Shown: positions 60,817 to 64,000 of the stretch, piece after piece
Layout of the letters: every line of letters begins with the position of its first letter
How positions within the stretch are numbered: position 1 is the stretch's first letter
DNA from: Acholoe squamosa
Taxonomy: Eukaryota; Annelida; Polychaeta; Phyllodocida; Polynoidae
Reading direction: 5' to 3'
Assembly: GCA_949317995.1 (NCBI GenBank)
Contig: OX439037.1
Location: forward strand, 21,387,182 to 21,451,181
Length of the DNA: 64,000 nt
The notes under the pieces: model-generated
What the model was told of the DNA's origin: nothing
The model's input: only the letters and a program-made list of their open reading frames with translations
Database searches by the model: none
Program-made: the position numbers and the translations under genes

Positions 60817-61105
60817 TGTCTGTGACTTCCTTGTTAACAGTTAGCTTTTGTTGCTGTTCCCTGTTACTTTTTTCGGTAGTTGTGCTAATTGAATCATTTA
60901 CCTCTTTTGTGACAGTTAGCTCCATTGGCTGTTCCCTGTCTTTTTCTTTGACATCCTCTTTATCTGTGTCATATCCGGATTTATCTTTTTTGTTTGCAGT
61001 TAGCTCCTTAAGCTGTTCCCTGCCTTTGTTTTTTGTATTTGTGTGATCTGCTGTCAGAGACGGTTTGTTTAGAGGTTCATCCTCTGTACCTTCATCATCC
61101 TCCAA
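60524..61105 (-). CDS. Accessory ORF: acidic protein with three REQ-ELT repeats
   Basis: 193 codons, following the Gag/integrase-tail ORF after about 40 bp. Three similar units occur: REQLKELTANKKDKS, REQPMELTVTKEVNDS and REQQQKLTVNKEVTDS. The rest is Glu/Lys/Thr-rich and likely disordered. The C-terminal third overlaps the zinc-finger ORF in another frame. No family is recognised. It may be the N-terminal part of the same accessory protein if a splice or frameshift joins them. Confidence 0.5.
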   Translation of the reverse strand: MEDDEGTEDEPLNKPSLTADHTNTKNKGREQLKELTANKKDKSGYDTDKEDVKEKDREQPMELTVTKEVNDSISTTTEKSNREQQQKLTVNKEVTDSDMQKTESAEAILGNGPQSCGGQLSDITANCDRLSSKTCRSRNWAVGERGGRMANSPNPHSPQHPGFDKAKQISNERETYGTEATHPHPSDWNTNTY

Positions 61106-61144
61106 TTCCTCTTCTTCCCCATCTACCTTCGCTGTTGCCGGTGC

Positions 61145-62446
61145 CTATGGCTTGTATGCTCTTTTTAGTTTACATACATTGTATTTTCTTGGGAGTTCTT
61201 TCCCTAGATTTAGTGAGTACAACTTCACCAAATGATCTCCCAGTATTTGACAAATTCTGAAGGGACCCCGGAACTTACTGACACTATGAGCTACTTGCTT
61301 TCCAATGTTGGTCTCCAAGCCATCAATAAATGCAGCCAGTAGCACTTCCTTTGTAATGCCAGTACGGGCCTGGTGTTGTCTCAAAAATCCTGCATATTCC
61401 AATACAGTCTGTCCTCTTCCCTGTTTCACTGAAAACATGTCTTTATGATTCTGCCATGTTGGCCTTTTATCACTGAATATATCGCATACTTTCGCCTTTA
61501 AATGGTCATGTGTCTTTATCTGTTGCATTAAGCAGCTTAGCCCATGATGCTGCCCTGTCCTCCAGGCCGTGTAGGGCCATGGCCAGCCTCTGTGCTTCCG
61601 ACCATATATATATTTGGCTAAGTGAATCAATCTGATCAAAGTATGTATCCACAAATTCATCTGGTTCACCACCAAACTTTGGTAACCGAAGGTTCGGCCA
61701 GCGTCCTTGATTCTCGTTCTCCGGCATTGGGGGTTGTTATGTGCAGGGGTGTCGGCCGTTGGTAAGTTTAACTCCTGGTATATAGGACTACTTGGGGTAC
61801 CTTCCAAGGCCTCAGGAGAAGAATACTTATCACGTCTCTGTAGATCACTAGTGTACTGCTGGAGTACACCTGTTGACACCCTGAGCTGCTGTGCAGAGAT
61901 CGCACCCCCTTGGGTTGTGGGGCTCTCTTCAAATGAGAGTTGTCGAACAGCTCCAGAGCCAGGTATATGAACGGCTGCCTCTCCCGAGGTTGATTGTACC
62001 GCTCTTTTATCCTGGTGTCGGACTAACTTCTGAGAAACAAGTGTTCTGTCTGAGTACTTTTGTCCAATGTTGTCACTAGGCATACACAAGACCTCCTTCC
62101 TAGGAGTTTGTTGTGGTTCTGCGATCACTGGAGGGGTGGCTGTGCCAAGTGAACACAGCGGTAGGCCATCGATCCGTTCGTTACTCGACTGGGTTGCCGA
62201 CTGATTGTCCAAGTCCCTCACTGGCAGCACATGTTGTACATTCTGTGGCCAGCCCAATAGTCTCTCAGCCTCTCTAGGTGTATACCATTTACCACCTATG
62301 AAGACTCTATTAGTGTCCAAGTAAACCTCAAGGGCTGGACCCTTGGCACGTGTGTGCCTCTCAGGTATGAGAACTGGTGTGGCGGCTGGATTTAACTCTC
62401 TCTCTCCTTCCCTTTCCTCAGTCGACATACTCCATGTAAAGTTCAT
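61145..62446 (-). CDS. Gag-like ORF fused to an integrase C-terminal tail (433 codons, frame-disturbed)
   Basis: ATG at 62446, stop ending at 61145. The first ~235 residues are hydrophilic, Ser/Pro/Gln-rich. A capsid-like part follows: the stretch VLEYAGFLRQHQARTGI and LLAAFIDGLETNIGKQV fits the retrotransposon Gag pattern EYaxxLRxL...FixGLxxxI. The preceding Gag block (RLPKFGGEPDEF, then EAQRLAMALHGLEDRA) is in a different frame at 61506-61727, so this frame is disturbed at both its edges, by mutation or programmed shifting. The last ~40 residues (GPFRICQILGDHLVKLYSLN, LGKELPRKYNVCKLKRAY) resemble the C-terminal end of Ty3/Gypsy integrase, so Gag joins the Pol end near 61265-61275 with most of Pol missing. 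Confidence 0.7.
   Translation of the reverse strand: MNFTWSMSTEEREGERELNPAATPVLIPERHTRAKGPALEVYLDTNRVFIGGKWYTPREAERLLGWPQNVQHVLPVRDLDNQSATQSSNERIDGLPLCSLGTATPPVIAEPQQTPRKEVLCMPSDNIGQKYSDRTLVSQKLVRHQDKRAVQSTSGEAAVHIPGSGAVRQLSFEESPTTQGGAISAQQLRVSTGVLQQYTSDLQRRDKYSSPEALEGTPSSPIYQELNLPTADTPAHNNPQCRRTRIKDAGRTFGYQSLVVNQMNLWIHTLIRLIHLAKYIYGRKHRGWPWPYTAWRTGQHHGLSCLMQQIKTHDHLKAKVCDIFSDKRPTWQNHKDMFSVKQGRGQTVLEYAGFLRQHQARTGITKEVLLAAFIDGLETNIGKQVAHSVSKFRGPFRICQILGDHLVKLYSLNLGKELPRKYNVCKLKRAYKP
61506..61727 (-). CDS. Displaced-frame Gag segment
   Basis: This 73-codon open frame contains LRLPKFGGEPDEFVDTYFDQ and IWSEAQRLAMALHGLEDRA, clear Gag-family sequence (pattern LPKFxGxPxEFxxF...L...L.G.A). It overlaps the longer ORF in another frame. 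The same stretch in the 433-codon frame is not protein-like, so the real reading order changes frame here twice. I do not reconstruct a joined product. Confidence 0.65.
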   Translation of the reverse strand: MPENENQGRWPNLRLPKFGGEPDEFVDTYFDQIDSLSQIYIWSEAQRLAMALHGLEDRAASWAKLLNATDKDT

Positions 62447-62505
62447 GATTGGTGCTTTTTTCTAATGTCAATGTGTGGTCAGTGTGTCAGTATCAGCATC
62501 AGCCT

Positions 62506-62522
62506 GTTTGGATTCTCCACCA
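62506..62522 (-). promoter_or_regulatory. Primer-binding-site candidate
   Basis: On the minus strand TGGTGGAGAATCCAAAC starts 2 nt after the 5' LTR. TGG pairs with the universal CCA end of tRNA. The matching tRNA was not identified. Confidence 0.6.
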
Positions 62523-62524
62523 TG

Positions 62525-63392
62525 TATTCTGGATGCTTTGTTGGGGGGATTTGGGGTAGCATAAGGTCTAAAAGCTCACCTTAATTCTTCCTGTTGTTGT
62601 TATTGGTAATACTGAATCCTTTCCCAACTCCACATACCAAAGTAGTTGCCAGGCAAGGCCTGTACTAAGTAATAGTCCAAGAGAGCACTCTAAGAGGTAA
62701 TTATATATCATAGGCTTTATTTACTGACTAACACACATTATGCACCATTTCATATCAACCTGAGGTAATGTCCGGAGAATGCATCTGATGGCTCCTAAGT
62801 CACAATGCTCTACTGTCCAACACGCAATACCAACCAGGAAGCCACCTATCCCATATGCAGTAACACCCAGCCAATGGCTCCGCCCTGTCTCCACGTAATC
62901 TCCACAAAGGGCTAAGTCCATATAGAACTGGCAATCAGTCACCCAGTATCACGAAGCAGTCTTCGCCAGCACTGTGTCCATGAATGAATTTCCCCCTGCT
63001 GAATCAGGCAGGGATGTTAGGCTTTATAGGCTGTGGCTACATCCTGTTATGGGATCAAGTTTATGGCTCTGCCTCCCGGAGGTATTGATTACATCCTGCT
63101 TAAAGTGCATCCTGCTAAGGGCATGACTCAATGTCCTGTTATCACCAGCATCCTGGTATGAGGAGTTCCTGTTCCAATGTCCTGTAATGAGTCAGCCCTC
63201 ACATTACATCCTATTGGGAGTTAATCCCCTTCTTGTATCCTGTTGTGACTAAATTGTCTCACATCCTGGTACAGTCACCAGATCTAACTTTAGCATTCTC
63301 CTACCTCTAATAGAGTTTTATGCTACATGACATGAATACCTTATTGCCAGCCACATACTTAAGTTGTCGTGACTGACTAATGATCGACAACA
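62525..63392 (-). repeat. 5' LTR (868 bp)
   Basis: Transcription is expected leftwards. It matches the 3' LTR at a constant offset of 4,319 bp with no difference spotted by eye, and it adjoins the primer-binding site at 62506-62522. Confidence 0.9.
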
Positions 63393-63415
63393 AGAAGTTG
63401 TCCACTTTTTTTTCG

Positions 63416-63693
63416 TGTCCAAACCAAACCAACAGCTGCCGGGCTGCGAGGTGTGTGTACCGATCTTGTACACACATTATGGTAGGCTTCGAGTCCCGGG
63501 GAGGGGAAATTTTTGTTTTAAACTTTATTTATTGATATTCTCTTGATTATTTATTGATTTTTTATTGATTAATCGTGTAATAAAGACATTCAGTGTATCA
63601 TAGGATATCGTAACTCATGGCCTACAGCCACTCGTTTCGATATCCTACGATACAATGAATTCGGTGCCCGTTAGCCCATTCATTACTCTGTTA
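63416..63693. repeat. Right part of composite repeat hosting the LTR element
   Basis: AACCAAACCAACAGCTGCCG resumes the host repeat. CTTCGAGTCCCGGGGAGGGG (63489) and its AT-rich tail match 32009-32095. A hairpin with TGTATC...GATATCG arms spans 63591-63655. AGCCCATTCATTACTCTGTT at 63673 is the inverted partner of 58117-58138. Confidence 0.7.
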
Positions 63694-64000
63694 ACCCTTT
63701 GATGCCCAGAATTATTTGAAGATTTTACATTATTTCACAATTGTATCACTTAGTTTAAAAGGCCATGTATTATTTTCATCTTCTCTTGATTTGGGCTTTG
63801 CATTACACTTTCTGAATACAAATAACTCAGTGAAGACTTTCAGTTCAGGACATGGAATTTATTGGTCAGGTCTGGTAGCCATAGTTACCAAACCATTCCA
63901 TTCGTTGTTAATTGGTAGTATTTGGTCTCTCCTGTCTTATGATATAGCCCCCCCCACTTCCCATAGTCCCTGAGACCTCACAGCACATTCAATTCTTATT
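63694..64000. other. Window end, no feature recognised
   Basis: AT-rich sequence beginning with an AACCCTTTGATGCCCAGA piece related to the MITE end at 22393. An 85-codon open frame (63716-63973) resembles no known protein. Confidence 0.4.

Larger units (their letters stand above)
58206..63392 (-). mobile_element. Non-autonomous LTR retrotransposon, 5,187 bp
   Basis: Two direct repeats of 868 bp (58206-59073 and 62525-63392) look identical by eye. On the minus strand they begin TGTTGTCGATC. The element is flanked by a 4-bp duplication (TTCT on minus, AGAA at 58202-58205 and 63393-63396). A primer-binding-site candidate TGGTGGAGAATCCAAAC lies 2 nt inside the 5' LTR. The internal 3,451 bp encodes Gag-like and integrase-tail sequence but no protease, reverse transcriptase or RNase H, so it would depend on enzymes from another element. 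The Gag and integrase C-terminal style is Ty3/Gypsy-like, but with no RT the clade cannot be assigned. Identical LTRs mean recent insertion. Confidence 0.88.

Overview
This window is animal nuclear DNA. It has a many-exon gene with GT..AG introns, AT-rich introns packed with small transposons, tRNA-derived SINE-like pieces, microsatellites and a retrotransposon. The protein families, the intronless class A GPCR exon and the repeat style suggest a marine invertebrate, such as a lancelet, hemichordate or mollusc. I cannot fix the species from sequence alone.

Layout. (1) 1-924, + strand: the 3' part of a rhodopsin-class GPCR coding exon, cut by the window edge. (2) 925-6792: intergenic or intronic DNA with no exon I can recognise. 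It holds a perfect 38-bp palindrome, a repeat array built on TGTCAGTTTGTCGCC, and a 1.15-kb inverted-repeat transposon nested inside that array. (3) 6793-47070, + strand: a large intracellular calcium-release channel gene of the IP3 receptor/ryanodine receptor superfamily. I reconstructed 43 coding exons by eye. Splice phases agree throughout and give one open frame of 1,658 residues with a stop at 47068-47070. The protein runs from the central helical region through the RIH-associated domain, the membrane channel, the Cys2-His2 zinc-binding linker and an acidic C-terminus. The IP3-binding N-terminal third of canonical receptors is not in the window, and the pore selectivity filter is not the canonical GGGVGD type. 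(4) 47071-48531: its probable 3' UTR and poly(A) signal. (5) 48532-57960: gene-poor DNA with repeats. (6) 57960-63700: a composite repeat containing an apparently young LTR retrotransposon at 58206-63392, on the minus strand. It has two 868-bp LTRs and a TTCT target duplication. It encodes a Gag-like product and a leftover integrase tail but no reverse transcriptase, plus extra ORFs including a two-finger C2H2 protein.

The channel would release calcium from internal stores. The GPCR would act at the plasma membrane. Both belong broadly to calcium and second-messenger signalling, but nothing in the sequence shows that they work together. The most noteworthy items are the divergent, apparently headless IP3R-like channel with the GPCR just upstream, the internally deleted LTR element with accessory ORFs, and the nested and palindromic repeats in the introns and downstream region.
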